Shown here piece after piece: positions 36,619 to 49,500 of a stretch of 64,000 nt of DNA. Under the pieces are notes generated by a model. It had not been told where the DNA came from. It was given only the letters and a program-made list of their open reading frames with translations, and searched no databases. The position numbers were made by a program, and so were the translations under genes. Position 1 is the stretch's first letter, and every line of letters begins with the position of its first letter. Source of the stretch: Ziziphus jujuba (lineage: Eukaryota; Streptophyta; Magnoliopsida; Rosales; Rhamnaceae); the NCBI RefSeq assembly GCF_031755915.1, contig NC_083386.1, positions 15,274,501-15,338,500 on the forward strand, read 5' to 3'.

Positions 36619-37020
36619 CCAAGGTTTCAATATCAAATTTTTCCTCGAAATTTTTATTTTTTTAAAGGGTCGAAATAAAATTTAAGTTTCAAATGGAAAT
36701 AGGTAGAATTTCCATAATATCCATCAAAATTTATGAAATTTCATCAAAATTTTCATGAAAATTTTCATCAAAATATCCACATCAAATCCTTAACAATTTG
36801 TTTAAAAAATCTATACTGGAAATTTTGGAATTATCTATGAAAATTTTTAAATTTTTTATAAAAAAATTCAAAAATATTATTGATGTTTAGTAAATTATTT
36901 TACCAAATTATCTTTAGTGATATTTTTTTTTTAAGCTTTTGATTGTCTTTAAGGATTTAATGATATAAATAAAACGGAGTGAACTGAATTCGATAACCTT
37001 GATAAGTTCTATTCATTGAT

Positions 37021-37051
<31 letters not shown>

Positions 37052-37820
37052 TCCTATTGTATATTTTATATAAGATAGATTTATTAGAGTTCCATAATTA
37101 CAATTTAATAATTGATTATATAAGAATAAAAAATAATATCATAAAATAATAATATGGAAATACAATATTATGTAGAATTGATATTGATAGCATTTAAATT
37201 AATAACATTAAGCAAATAAAAATAAAAAAAATGATAGAATAGATTACACTTAACATTAAGGGCAATTATATTTAATACAAGATCCTTATAGTTGACATAT
37301 TAATAATTACATGAAAAATTATTAAGGAGATATATATTTTAATAATTACTTTTCACATTTCATATCTTAAAAGGAGAATGAGAAATATATCAATAATTTT
37401 TAATTATCTAAGAGTTCTATAAGTATTGAGATGATAATTATGAAATATAATATAATCGTAATAATTGTTTTATTTTAATTAATAAATAAATAATTTATCA
37501 AATATATATATATATATATATATTTATCTATTTTTATCAATAATAGTTTATTTATAATTATTACCACTTACTATAAATTAATTTGATTGAGAGAAATATA
37601 ATATCTATTCAATATTTGTACAATTTTTATAATCAATTTGGTAATTGATTGTTTAAATAAACTAGTGTTAAAGTTTCAATAAAAATTTTAATTTTTTAAA
37701 ATAAATTTCTATCATTTTTTGTGAATTTTTATCGATATTCAATATTTATAATATTTTCATGAAAATTTTTATTTTTTAAACTTTCAATATTTCCACAAAT
37801 ACCAAAATTTTAAACCTTGG
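36619..37820. mobile_element. Probable non-autonomous DNA element with CCAAGGTTT ends
   Basis: The left end CCAAGGTTTCAATATC and the right end, on the other strand CCAAGGTTTAAAATTTTG, form short terminal inverted repeats around 1.2 kb of extremely AT-rich DNA. The adjoining sub-terminal regions also pair loosely (runs of 'aaaattttcatgaaaatt'). Flanking CCCTAACC and CACTAGCC agree at 6 of 8 positions and may be a decayed 8-bp duplication. No coding region is present. Confidence 0.45.
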
Positions 37821-38782
37821 CACTAGCCATCCTCCATCTTCCATATTAATTATTTGCCATAGCCTCCAACATATAAATCGGAGTAGTTATTGCCACTCTA
37901 GTTGCTACATAGTATAAGGAGAGGTACGTTAGTTTATGCAATTGATTTTAATTGATTTTAGTTATTTTTTATTTATTAATTATCTATTTGCTAGAAAAAA
38001 TCACTCAATTAACCTTCTCTTCTAGTTTGATTCAATTAATTTGATTTTATTTTTTACATGGGTCTTTTTGGTTTTTGATTTTATTTTATTTTATTTTATT
38101 TTATTTTGGCTTGATTATGTTTTGCAACATTGAATGTGAATTTGTTAATTTTGCAAATTTCAAATAAGAATATTTACTACCAATTTATTAGTGTAACTGA
38201 AGAAAGAGTTTATGATGGTTATCACATAGAGTGAGAGAAAGGGGAGCACATCAAAATCATTGGTGGGATTTTAGAAAGTTGTTAGAATGGAAAGAGGGGA
38301 AATAGATTTCTTTTTTCCTCGTACCATGTGAAAGATTAATTTTTCAATGTAAAATTAGTACTCTTGTAGATGAATTATGGATTATATATATATATATATA
38401 TTTTTTTTTTTTTTGGTGCGTGTAATTAATTTTTACAATTTTTTTTTATGTAAAATTAGAATTTATAAATTTATTCTAGATTATTTTTGTAAAATTTAGA
38501 ATTTTTATATTTAATGTACAATTTTATTTTTTTTCATTATTAAAATTTATCTCTTTCATTAATCAATATATATATATATATTCTTTCATTTGTATTAACT
38601 CTATAGAATCTCGGTTGCTGGAAACTCTAAAAAATATGGTTGTGTTTTTTTTTTTTTTTTTTTTGTTTTTTGTTTTGTTTTGTTCTGTTTTGTTTTGGGG
38701 AATATAGAAAGGAGAAAGAGAAATTATGTCAACTATGTAAAATTTATGTCAATAAATTTATTCTATTTTTACATTATCCTAT
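37821..38782. other. Intergenic, no gene seen
   Basis: AT-rich DNA with a TA array (38382-38400) and T/G-rich runs (38646-38700). No gene is seen. Confidence 0.55.
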
Positions 38783-39124
38783 GGCACGTTTGGTTTATGA
38801 AATAAATATAAGAATAGAATATTTATTCTATAGATTTGTTTTTTTCTATATTTGGTAAGTTTTTTAATTTGGCAATACATATTTCATAGAAATAGATATA
38901 CTAAATTGAAAGAATAGCAATTCCTTTTTAAAACCTTAGAATTCATATTCTTATGTTTTAATCCAGATAAATTTTAAAATATACTTACTATATTTAGATT
39001 TACATTAATTATCACATACTAAAAATATATAAATAATATAAAATTTAACTTTTAATTAATTTTTACCAAATTTGAATATTTTTGGAAAAAAATATTTATA
39101 AAAGCTAAATCTAAAGAATTCGGA

Positions 39125-39480
39125 ATGAATCAAATCTCCCCAAGTAGTTTTCAAACCTACAACCAGTCAGTTAACAGCCGACCGCTCTACCACTGAGCTA
39201 CTGAAGAACAACAAGAGATTAGCTCTCATAGAGTTCATTTCTCATTCTCAACCCATGACCAATATGAGCTCAAAGTTTTCTTTGTAACTTCCAGAACTTT
39301 TTCGCAGTGGCTCCATTCCATGCCTCATTTCATAGGGAACCCAAAAGTGGCTCTATTTCATTATATTCCATCCATATCTCAATTCCATTCATTTAATATC
39401 CCTTTGGTGTTATTGAGATAAGAGATATCGTTTCTAGTCTATCTCTTGCTATTTCTAGATTTTAAGTCAATATTTTTGCC
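39125..39480 (-). other. Plastid-derived nuclear DNA (NUPT), trnN-GUU neighbourhood
   Basis: The trnN-like sequence at 39136-39207 is followed by 'gtggctccattccatgcctc', 'tcatttcatagggaacc' and 'ccatccatatctcaattcca'. From memory these resemble the plastid spacer beside trnN-GUU in the inverted repeat. The tRNA identity is strong; the flanking attribution needs alignment. Confidence 0.55.
39136..39207 (-). tRNA. trnN-GUU: trnN-GUU-like tRNA-Asn pseudogene of plastid origin
   Basis: A 72-nt minus-strand sequence has a D-arm TAGCTCAGTGGTAGAGC, anticodon stem-loop CGGCTGTTAACTG with anticodon GTT (Asn), and an acceptor end CTTGGGGAG. This matches plastid trnN-GUU rather than nuclear tRNA-Asn. 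The T-arm is damaged: GTTTGAAAAC replaces the invariant GTTCGAATCC type. The internal promoter box B is thus lost and the tRNA fold weakened, so it is most likely a non-functional copy. Confidence 0.82.
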
Positions 39481-39825
39481 AAACATATAAAAAGTGATTA
39501 TCATTCATTTTTCCATTTTCTATTCCTATTAATAACTATTCATATTTTTAAAGGAATGATTATTCTATATATAAACATAGCCTTAATTTTCTTCTAATTA
39601 AAATGTATAAATTTATTTTCTTTTTTACATTATCTAAATTTTTAACCTTTTTTTTTATCTTAATCAAACAATTAGAAGCTTACGATTTTTTTTAGATAAA
39701 AAAATAAAAATAAAACATAAAAAGTTACAAATTTATATACATATTTTAAGTGTAAATATATATTTCCATTTATACAGATTATTGATTTGTCATAATTTTT
39801 TTAGGCATATCTCATTATTTGTTAT

Positions 39826-40959
39826 TGATATGAACCTAGGTCGACTCGTGCCTAAACCCAAATTATATTAGTCCAGATCGAGAAATTAAGTTCAAATTCT
39901 TATGGTCACCTCAACCCTTAATCAACTTGTGATTAGAAACCTTGGTATATGGTGAAGATACCATAATAGGTGATAGATGTCCTAGTGATAAGTCAAACTA
40001 AAACACTCACTCTCTAATGGTGTTTTAGGTGTTCAAAGAGAACAAAGAGAATTATTTCTCACAAGTAATTTTCTGTAAAATATGTAGGCTGATTTTTCAT
40101 TAAAAATAAGCCTTTAAATAGGCTTTGAATGAATAAAATAAAACCCTAAAAGGGTTAGAAAATTTCAGCCAACATAGAATCAAATTAGAAAATTGCCTAA
40201 TTTCACACCATTTCCTAATCTAATTTGTATTAATTAATTCCATAATTTTGAAAAAAGAATTAATTAATTTACAATTAAAATAATAAAATTCTAACTTTCC
40301 TAAGTTAATTTTTTCAGCAAATAAACAAATAAAAACCAAAATAAAAGATAGTTTCCTAAAACAAAAAGTCAAAATCAAATTGGGAAACTAGTTGACTAGT
40401 TTGACTACTAAGTTAACTTTGACCATTTTCCAGCTTGTAAAGGCTCCAAATCAGATCCAATGTGCCATGTAGGATGCCAAATAGGATTAATTATGTTCCC
40501 CACATATTTCCCTTGATTGGAACAAAGAGAAAATGCCAAATTACCAAAATACAGCAAAGCCAGTGGCAAATACAGCAATTTCGGCCCAAAATTTCTTCCA
40601 TGCGCAAATGGCCTTCTTAGATGCTTTTGCTTCTACCTTGACTTGGTTCCATCACCTCTTAGTCATATCAGTTGAGTTCAAGAAGTGTTGAACCCATTCC
40701 TTACTGCCTAGAGTCCTTAATTGCACTAAAACAACTATCCAAGTCTGTATCGACCTCCACCACTTGGATGCTTAAAACGGGCTTTGAATCTTTGGGTATA
40801 GACAAGGCCTTTTGAGAATTGATAACTCCTTATATGAAGACAGCCAGGTTTTTCTTAAATCTTTTAGTTTGAGCCCTAGTGATTGGTCCGGTCTTCAACT
40901 TTATCGAATTTGTACCCTATCGGATTGTTGGTTGTGCGGGTACGGGTGGATTCTCATAA
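39826..40959 (-). mobile_element. Solo LTR of the gypsy family (reverse, TSD GTTAT)
   Basis: The reverse complement of 1134 bp matches the gypsy LTRs end to end: TTATGAGAATCC at one end (the TG mutated to TT) and CATATCA at the other. GTTAT flanks both sides (39821-39825 and 40960-40964). No internal region remains, so it arose by LTR-LTR recombination. The tail coding block is still recognisable, with 'GPITRAQTKRFKKNLAVF' readable on the minus strand near 40810-40890. Confidence 0.93.
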
Positions 40960-40964
40960 GTTAT

Positions 40965-43900
40965 TTTTCTTTTAATCAAACAAATTTAGGGTATGTGTAA
41001 CTATTAATTTCTTTAATAAAAGTTAACGGTTTATTTCAAAAAGAAAAAAAAATGAAGTTGTAACAAATCAATTTTATCTGCTTTGAATGAAAGTGAGATG
41101 ATACTAAATTTAAAGAATAAGAATTTGATTCATGATCTGGTACAATGATCTACAATACAAATAAAGCTATTAAGTGTAAGTAAATAAATTCAGGATAAAC
41201 ATAGATTTAAAGTAAACATGCATTCAATTGAAGCTATGGAAATATTAAGAATAAAAAACAAATCAAATTGAATTCTTCCTTCAATTGTTATTTCTTTGCT
41301 TTTCATGTACTTCCTGACACGTATTTGTAAGCCAAGCATTTCTACTATTTTTTAAAAATTAGAAACATAAAATGTTCAGGTGCCTTATACCGACTATAAC
41401 ATATGAAATCTAGATCAGTTAGGTATATTTAGTACGTTTTCGACTTTTTAAAAAAAAAAATAAATAAATTACTTTGTTTCAAATAATAATAACAATAATA
41501 ATAAGTTTACCTGAAAGACAACTTTTTAAGTTAATGCACCCAAAACTAATGAATATAAATTCAAGTACTAAGGATACATTTTGTTTATAAATTAAATGGT
41601 GAAATAAAATATTTATTTCTAAAATTGTGGTACTCCTTTATTTTTGTTCGATTTTTAAAATTCCGTTTAATTATTCCTACAAAATCTTAATTGTTCAAAA
41701 TAAAAAGTTACTACTTTTTTTAAAAACTTCAAAATCTGTTCCCTATAACAAATAAAGAAAAACCTTACTTCATGTTTTTTTTTTTTTTACACTTCGCTTT
41801 TCTTTTATGCTTAACATTATTAATTTTTTCTTCCACCATATTTTTACTTTCTTTTTTCTTATTGCTATCAAACCAAAGGATAAGAAAAGCTATTCAATTC
41901 TATTCTTTTTTATCTTAGAAATTATTAATCCTTAACTCTTAGGGATAACCATTTTTCTAACTAAACGTACCCTAAATGTTAATTTGATTATTCATCCAAT
42001 CTAACAAGGAGTTTACAAGATGCCAATAATACTTTTCGAGGACAAAAAATAATGGATAATTAGTTTCATTTTTTCTATATGAAAGGAAGTGCCCGCTATT
42101 TCACATCGCAAGGGAGAATAAATATACAATTTGTTTTAACTGCAATCTAAGGAATTAGTGTTTCACTTTGAAACAATTGTTGCATATTTGAACTAGATCG
42201 TGTTGCTTTTTATGCGATCCAATATTGAAAATTATTTTATTCCCAAGACCTTAGCTTTCTATAACAACTCATGAGTAAGGTTACTTGAATGCAAAACCTT
42301 AGCACTTCAACAACACAAAAAAGTATCATTTGTTAAAATTTTAATGACACGTTAAGATAGTTAAGTATATAGACATTTCATTGTTTAGTTATCAACCTCA
42401 ACATGATATGGAAAATCAAATTGTATATATTATATCTAGCTAATTATGATATCAAGGTCCACTACACAAATAAATTCTTGCATGCAAGTCTACTTATCAG
42501 ACAACAATCATCTACAGAAGAAATAAGTTTCTCTTACTAAAGAGATTGAATACAATTTACTCAAAAACTATTGAATAATGTCTATTAGCTACTAGTTTGT
42601 TTAAGTCATCTTGCATGGACAAAAAGAAAAAGATAAACATAAACGAATTCTAAACATACAATACCAGTAGTTGTTGGACCGTTTATGCATAATGGTATAT
42701 ATACCATGTATAATTTATTCTGGAAAGCATGTGTGATGATATTATGCTATCTGTAAATTTGCGTTAGTTCAAACACTTTTACAAAATGAGTGCACTTGGC
42801 GTAACATATACTCTATAATAAAGAAATGATGAATCTTTTTTAGTTATGTTCTTAGTTCTAGGAATATAGTTTAACAAAAAATTTATTAAGATTTGTAAAT
42901 TCTAAACAATATTTTGTACTAACCTTTACAACGAGGAATAATTATGTAATTTCATATTTTTTATCTAATGATATAAATATGACTGATCATGTCTATGCTA
43001 ATGCATGGTTTCTTATTTTTTTAAATATTCTTTTTATCTTTCTATTTCAAAAACAATGTTCCTGTCCAACAACTATATTTTAAACCAATATAATATGAAA
43101 TCATTTTAAAACCGTAAAGATATTTCAAATTGAAATATAACATTTTATAAAATAAGAGTTAAATTATCATTTCTTTTGAAAGCTTAAGCTAATAGAAGAT
43201 AGATTGTCTTATTTATTTATTTATTTATTTTTTAATACTATCTTTTCACTTGTATACTGAGCTTTTTTGGGCTAATTTTGGATACTTGAATGTCTGATTT
43301 TTTAAAATTTTTTTTTTTTTTTAAAATTTTGGATGGGGATAAACTGTATCCCCTTCCTTTTAGGTTTAGAAAAATTAAAAATAACCCTCTTAATTTTGGA
43401 AAATTGCAAGCACCTCCCTTACCGTTTAATTTCGTCCAACAAGATACTTTCTACAAATGAAAATACAATAATGCCCTTACCATTTTTTTTTTTTTAAAAA
43501 ATCTATATGGAACCCACGTATATAATAATTATTTTATGTTTTTGTTCTTATGTGCTCAATTCATGCATTAATGTGTTAAAATCTCAACACCGAACAAACC
43601 AATTATGCTTTGAGAAAATCCCATTTCCACATGTGAATGGAAATTTTATAACACCCATCTCAAATTAGTGATCCCCCACACAGATTTTTGATTGCAAAAA
43701 ATAAAAAATAAAATAAAAAAATAAATTTACAAAAAATAGAAAATCTATAATTCTAGGTTGAATTGATGATATTCAGAAATTTGAACATTATGCAAGTTCA
43801 TCATCAATATCACAATTAAACAATCGTTGATTTTGTTTTAACACACGAGAAAAATAAAAATGAGGAGAGATGAGATCCCCAAACATTGTGTCTATAAATA

Positions 43901-44760
43901 ATTTTTGCATTTGTGTATAGGTTTACTTTGGAAATGTCTTTGTTCTTGAATCCATGACATCTAAAGCAAACGATAGGAACAGTGACCTCTTATTATTCTT
44001 ACCCTTCATCTTCTGTATAAGAGCAGACCCACAAAACCCAGAAAAAGAAAATGAGAACTAAGCAAGTCCAAGAGATAGAATAAAGATATGGTGGTAATTG
44101 ATGGGTTTCAAGCTTGGATTTTGTGCTTGGCCCGTTGGGTGGCAAAGATGGTCAGCCTCTCACATCAAGGGTGTTCATAGAACCCATGCCTGGCTTGGCA
44201 ATTTAGGGAGAGGGTTTGGAGTGTGTGATTTTAAGTTGCATTTTTTTTTTTTTATCTTTTATTTACATGAACTTTTAAATATCAACAAGAGCAATATTTT
44301 TTTTTTCTTTTTTCCTCTAAGGATTTAACCCCAAAAAAAAAAATTTATTTTATATATATGTAATAAATTTATAAATTTTTTATCCAATATTTTTTGTTTA
44401 GTTTACACTTTTATTTTTAATTCAATTTTTTTTTAATTTCGAATATATTAATTTTTGTTTCTTTATTAGTTGTATTAAATAATTATGCTTGTTAGCAATT
44501 ATACATAAAAGTTAAGGAAGAATAAAAACATATATAGATAAAAAAAATTAATAGAAAAAAACTCTAATATAAAGAGAAGTAAATAAGAAAAAAAATATAA
44601 TAAAATTATAAAAAGTAAGATATATAGCAATGATACTCTAGGTATGCATCTTAAAAACAGTTTTTAAGCATTGAATGGACAATTATACACTTATATTGTT
44701 ATATTTAACAGTCAAAATAATCTCATCATTTTCAAAATTATATATATATATATATATATA
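40965..44760. other. Intergenic upstream of DCP2, no gene seen
   Basis: 3.8 kb of AT-rich DNA without protein-like frames of useful length. The frame at 44098-44328 lacks any recognised domain and runs into T-tracts. A palindromic AAAATTTT stretch lies at 43305-43332. I see no RNA gene and no clear transposon ends. Confidence 0.55.
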
Positions 44761-44881
44761 TTAAATATGAGAGATGGTGGATAAAATACTTCCAATTTTC
44801 AATAATCGATCATGCTACATCGCATAGTGGTCAATCATTCCGGTTTCGGTCGGTTCAAGGGCCCCAGATTTTTCAATTGGC

Positions 44882-44887
44882 TATAAA
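44882..44887 (+). promoter_or_regulatory. Possible TATA box of DCP2
   Basis: TATAAA in the context GGCTATAAATGG lies 210 bp upstream of the DCP2 start codon, placing transcription start near 44915. A larger TA array at 44740-44760 is a less likely core promoter. Confidence 0.4.
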
Positions 44888-44974
44888 TGGTCAAATCTGA
44901 AAAATAAAAAAAAATTAAAAAAAGGGTGTTCGCTTTCGGTGCTTTGCGGGAGTGGGGTTGAACTTGGAACCCTA

Positions 44975-45023
44975 GGCAGAAGGAGCTCTTTCGGTCTGCC
45001 ACAAAACCAACTGAAAGAGCTCC
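44975..45023 (+). promoter_or_regulatory. Competing hairpins in the DCP2 leader
   Basis: GGAGCTCTTTCGGT (44982-44995) can pair with ACTGAAAGAGCTCC (45010-45023) across a 14-base loop with one G-T pair. GGCAGA (44975-44980) can instead pair with TCTGCC (44995-45000). The two structures are mutually exclusive because both use this stretch. It lies 69-117 bases before the start codon, probably in the 5' untranslated region. A regulatory role is inference. Confidence 0.4.
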
Positions 45024-45091
45024 GCCCAAACAAGGTTTTTGTCTTTTCGCTGTCCCAAAAAAGAAAAAAGAAAATTCTTGAAACTTCTACT

Positions 45092-46455
45092 ATGTCCGGC
45101 CTCCACCGGTCTTCAAGTGCTTCGCTCAAGAATGGCCTTCCTCCTCAAGAACTCCTTGACGATCTCTGCAGGTTTTACTTCTAACCATGCTTCTACTATC
45201 ATTCGCTCTCTTACTAGTATCGTTTGGTTTGTGAGAAAGTGTGGGAAAATATATTACTAAACATTAGGGTATTTTTTTTAGGATGAGTTCTGGGGAAATT
45301 GGACTTAAAATTGACAACATTTTTATGCTGGGAATTTGGAGTTTGTGTCGGATTTTGAGTTTTGAGAGAACTTAGTAGAGGAGAGGGGAAAAAAAAAAAA
45401 ATTAAAATTTTGCATCTTCTAACATTAGGTTTATTATTATTATTGTTATTGGCTATCTGAGAGTTGCAATAGAGTGTAGAACGCTGATTAAATTGTATAA
45501 TATGGTGGAGTAGTTCTATGGGGAAATGAAGTTTCAGCAGGCTAGTTGATTGGGTAAAAATTGCATGAATCACCTTGAATTACTTTGGGAAGATGGAAAC
45601 TTTCAAGACATTTTCATGTGGTGCCCAATTCCAATGTAGCAAGGACGATCTTTAAGACTCATCGAATCTTTGTTTCATATTTTGTCAGCTTCTGTGAAAT
45701 GGGAATCTAGGATCAACTTAAATATGACTTATGCGTTTCATATTAAAATAAAAAAATTAAAGAAAAAATTATTACAAAAAAAAAGTATCATTTTCTTGTA
45801 ATCCGGACAAGCGTGCTTTGATGATGCCGTGGGTTTGCAAAATTTATTGATAACATAGTAGGTTATGTTGTTCCTTTTGTCCAGGCCTGGATCTGATTTC
45901 AGATCCATGAGTTTTGGCACATGGACTGCACTTTTCTAAATAAGTTGATGACATAAATAGATAAAAATTTCCTATACATCGGTAACTCAAAAACAGGAAA
46001 CTGGGAGATTTTTTTATTCCTTATGAATTGCATATAAGATGATTGGAAATTTTTAGAATCTGGTTAATGTTTTGTTTTCTCTTAATTTTTCTCTTATTTG
46101 TGTAATTATTTCTTTAACATGAAATAGGAGATCAAATTGATGGTTGTTTGTTCTTCCTTCCCTTTGTTCTATTTCTTGAAATTTGTTTTTACTGTTTTCA
46201 TGGATTACATTTGTATGCAGTCGGTTTGTTTTAAATGTGCCAAAAGAAGACCTACAGTCCTTCGAGAGGATTTTATTTCTTGTGGAGTACGCACATTGGT
46301 TTTATGAAGACAACTCGGTGGAGAACAATCCATCACTGAAGTCATTTACTCTAAAGGAGTTCACTTCTTTACGTATCCTATGTCGTATCTTCCCAATCCC
46401 ATCTTGGTTGTCCATTTTCCTTTATATATAATCATGGAGACAGTTTATATATATT

Positions 46456-46504
<49 letters not shown>

Positions 46505-49500
46505 GAAGACATCTATTTGTATTTTGGCATCATATGTTATGTTGTGTGGAAATGAGCCAGCTGACTGTTTATAGTTCCTTGCTTATTTCTTATTTGTTTT
46601 AATTGTTGCATAGAAGTGATTTAATCTGTTTGGTGTTCCAATGTTCATCCTTCACCTTTATTCTTTAGCTGGAAATTAAAATGCACACCTGCTACATTAC
46701 GTGATTAATGAAAAATTCTTTCCTTGATAGAAGTGTCTTAGAAGCCTGATATCTTGATTGGACTTTTTAGTTTTGCTTCCAATATACCATATGAAATGCT
46801 GTTCCATCATAAGAATTTAAATATGTGCATCTGTTATTGAATGCACCATTGTTGATATACTATGATCGGGTAATCATATTGCAATTGTGGTGGTCTCAAT
46901 TCGTCTGACACCCTAATCTGTCTTATTTATAAGTTGAAAAGAAATTGGATGGTTGATAAATATTTTGTTAACTATGACAACAAAATTTGGACTCATCATA
47001 CCTTACTGGACTTAATTTCTCCAGAGCTGTAACAGTACATGGTATGTTGGTAATTGAATACTGCATGTTTTCGTATATTTATTTCATTTCTCAAAGAATT
47101 TTAAGAAATGAGAGCTGCTACATCTTAATAAATAACTTCTTAACTTAAGCCAATAGTTGACACATTGACAATAAAACATGGACACTTACACAGATGAGAT
47201 ACATAATTGGACACCTATGTTTATAGCCTGATTTAGTTTAAAATATATGTACATGCAACATTTTTAGGATGTCAATATGGAGTTAAAATTGATGTTTTTC
47301 CATGCTTCTCATCCTTTCGTTTGTTTGTCCCCATTGCAATATATCCTTGTTTCCTTTAATGTAATCAGTTTTTAACAGTTGTGATGTTCTAAAGCCATAT
47401 GTAGCCCACATAGATGACATATTTAAGGACTTCACATCCTACAAGGTCAGAGTTCCTGTTACTGGGGCAATCATTTTGGATGAGACCTATGAACGGGTGA
47501 GATTGTGAACGAAGTTAAGATATTAGATTTTGATTCTTCTTTTTGCTAAGAAATATCTTATGGAAGATATTCCTTTCAATTCATAAGCAATTTGATCTGC
47601 CTGCATTTGTCAGTTAAATTTGGCAACTAATTGATGGTTTAATCGTGCTAGCATGATATTTCGCCCAAAAAAAAAAAGAAAAAAAAGAAGAAGAAAAGTT
47701 ATGATAGCTTGATCTTGTAGTTGAGTGAACATGTATGTTAGTTTAATCCAAGCTACCAGTTAACTATCACAACTTTCTTGGTGCATTTAGGATGTTCTTG
47801 GCCTCATAATGTCTATCCATGATTCATCGTCAGCATTAGTAGTTAACTCCTCTGCATAATGTTCCCAAAAAATAATTCAAAATGTAGTATTTGGTGATTT
47901 TTTTTTTCTTTTGTTTAAACAGAATTGCCTATAGAGAAAGGAATTGGAAATCACTAAAAATAATAGGTAGAAAGTGGATTCTTTTGGCAATTTCTTAATG
48001 AAAAAAGAAATGTTCTTAAAAATTCTCACGGGAACTCATAACTGCAGTTTCATAAATTATGTATTCCTATCTTTTTATAAATGGATGTCTATAAATATGT
48101 ACAAGACACAGCTGCATAAGTTAATGTTTGTAATTTCTTTTTTGAACATCTTTATGCCTTCATTACTTTTCTTGTGCTGGTCTTGCAACCATGTTACTTA
48201 ATGCAAGTGGATGTAAGTTTTTAATCATGTAATACCTTATGGCAGTTTTTAGATGTTAGATGTTGTAGTAAATATCATATTCGTCTTATCAAATGTAAAT
48301 GTGATGCTCTTTTTTAGACATGCTAATCTGCATTTGATTTTTGGTTTGTCCAATTGATAGTGCTTGCTAGTGAAGGGATGGAAAGGGTCAAGTTGGAGTT
48401 TTCCGCGCGGGAAAAAGAACAAAGATGAGGAAGACCATACGTGTGCCATCAGAGAAGTAAGATTTGTTTGTACAGAGTATTTCATTTTCTTTTTTTGTCT
48501 GATTCTCATATGTCCTAATATTTGTGATGACTTCAAATTGTGGACAGTATATTTCCAATGTTGTATTTGCATTCGTATGACAGACAACCATGTTCTTTTT
48601 CTTGTAAGAATGATCCTCTCCACCTTCATGATGAACTTAAGATGTAGATCTGAACCAGTTAATTGGATGGTTATATAAATAGTTTTATTACCTTAGTTTA
48701 TATTTGATTGCAAGAAGAATGTACAACTTACCAAGCAAATGCAATGTTGGTTGCAAGAGAATGTTCAAGTTACCAAGCAAATGCAATGGAATTGAAACCT
48801 TTAAATTCCTAGGCAGGTGACTGTATGCAATTGGACCTATATATCCAGCCTTGCATTTTTGCGTTCATGTTCAATACAAGATATGTTCTTTTTTCTTGTA
48901 AGAATGATCCTTTTCACTTTTGTTGGACATGAAAGAAATGTAGAATATGGTTAATTTACCTGCAATGCTATCTATCAGGAAGGTAATAATCTCTTTATAT
49001 AATTATTTTCCCTATTATGTATTGAAAAAACACAAGTTGATGATAATATTGATTACTGCAACTGTGGTAGAGTTGGTGGAAGCTCGTCAAGATAACAAAA
49101 ATAAAGTCATGGCCTCATTTGGATGTTTCTTTTCAAATGTTTTTTGTTTGCCTTAATATTCATCAAAATTGAGCAAAGTTGTTGGATGGCAATTAATATT
49201 ACCTGATGAAAGTGAAAAATTTTCCCTTTTGATTAGAGAGGATGCAAATTGTTTATACTTTATTGATAACCTAGGCTTCTTCTCTCAAGTGTAACCTAGG
49301 CTTCTTCTTTCAAGTGTAACCAACCTTTTATTTCTGTTTTGTGAAGACAGGTCCTGGAGGAAACAGGATTTGATGTTACAAAGCTTCTTAACAAAGATGA
49401 ATACATTGAACTTGTATTTGGACAGCAGAGAGTGAGGCTCTATATAATCGCAGGTGTGAAGGATGATACTGCCTTTGCACCACTCACCAAAAAAGAGATC

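Larger units (their letters stand above)
38783..39582. mobile_element. Possible MITE-like element enclosing plastid DNA
   Basis: The left end GGCACGTTTGGTTTATGAAA and the right end on the other strand, GGCTATGTTTATATATAGAA, are partly similar and resemble 'GGC..GTTTGG' ends of plant PIF/Harbinger MITEs. The right interior has the GGAATAG/AATAACTATTCAT-type motif common in such elements. No clear 3-bp duplication is found, so the boundaries are tentative. The plastid-like segment lies in the middle. Confidence 0.3.

Noticed and set aside
44098..44328. 76-codon plus-strand frame upstream of DCP2
   Set aside because: No domain, runs into T-tracts, and nothing supports a separate gene.
44881..45260. 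Several overlapping frames around the DCP2 start
   Set aside because: They are shadows of exon 1 and its leader; only the MSGLHRSS frame joins correctly to exon 2.
45214..45573. 119-codon minus-strand frame in DCP2 intron 1
   Set aside because: Low-complexity, antisense to a well-defined intron, no recognised domain.
48364..48678. Open frame running from DCP2 exon 4 into intron 4
   Set aside because: The GTAAG donor at 48457 and in-phase continuation in exon 5 show that the extension is intronic.
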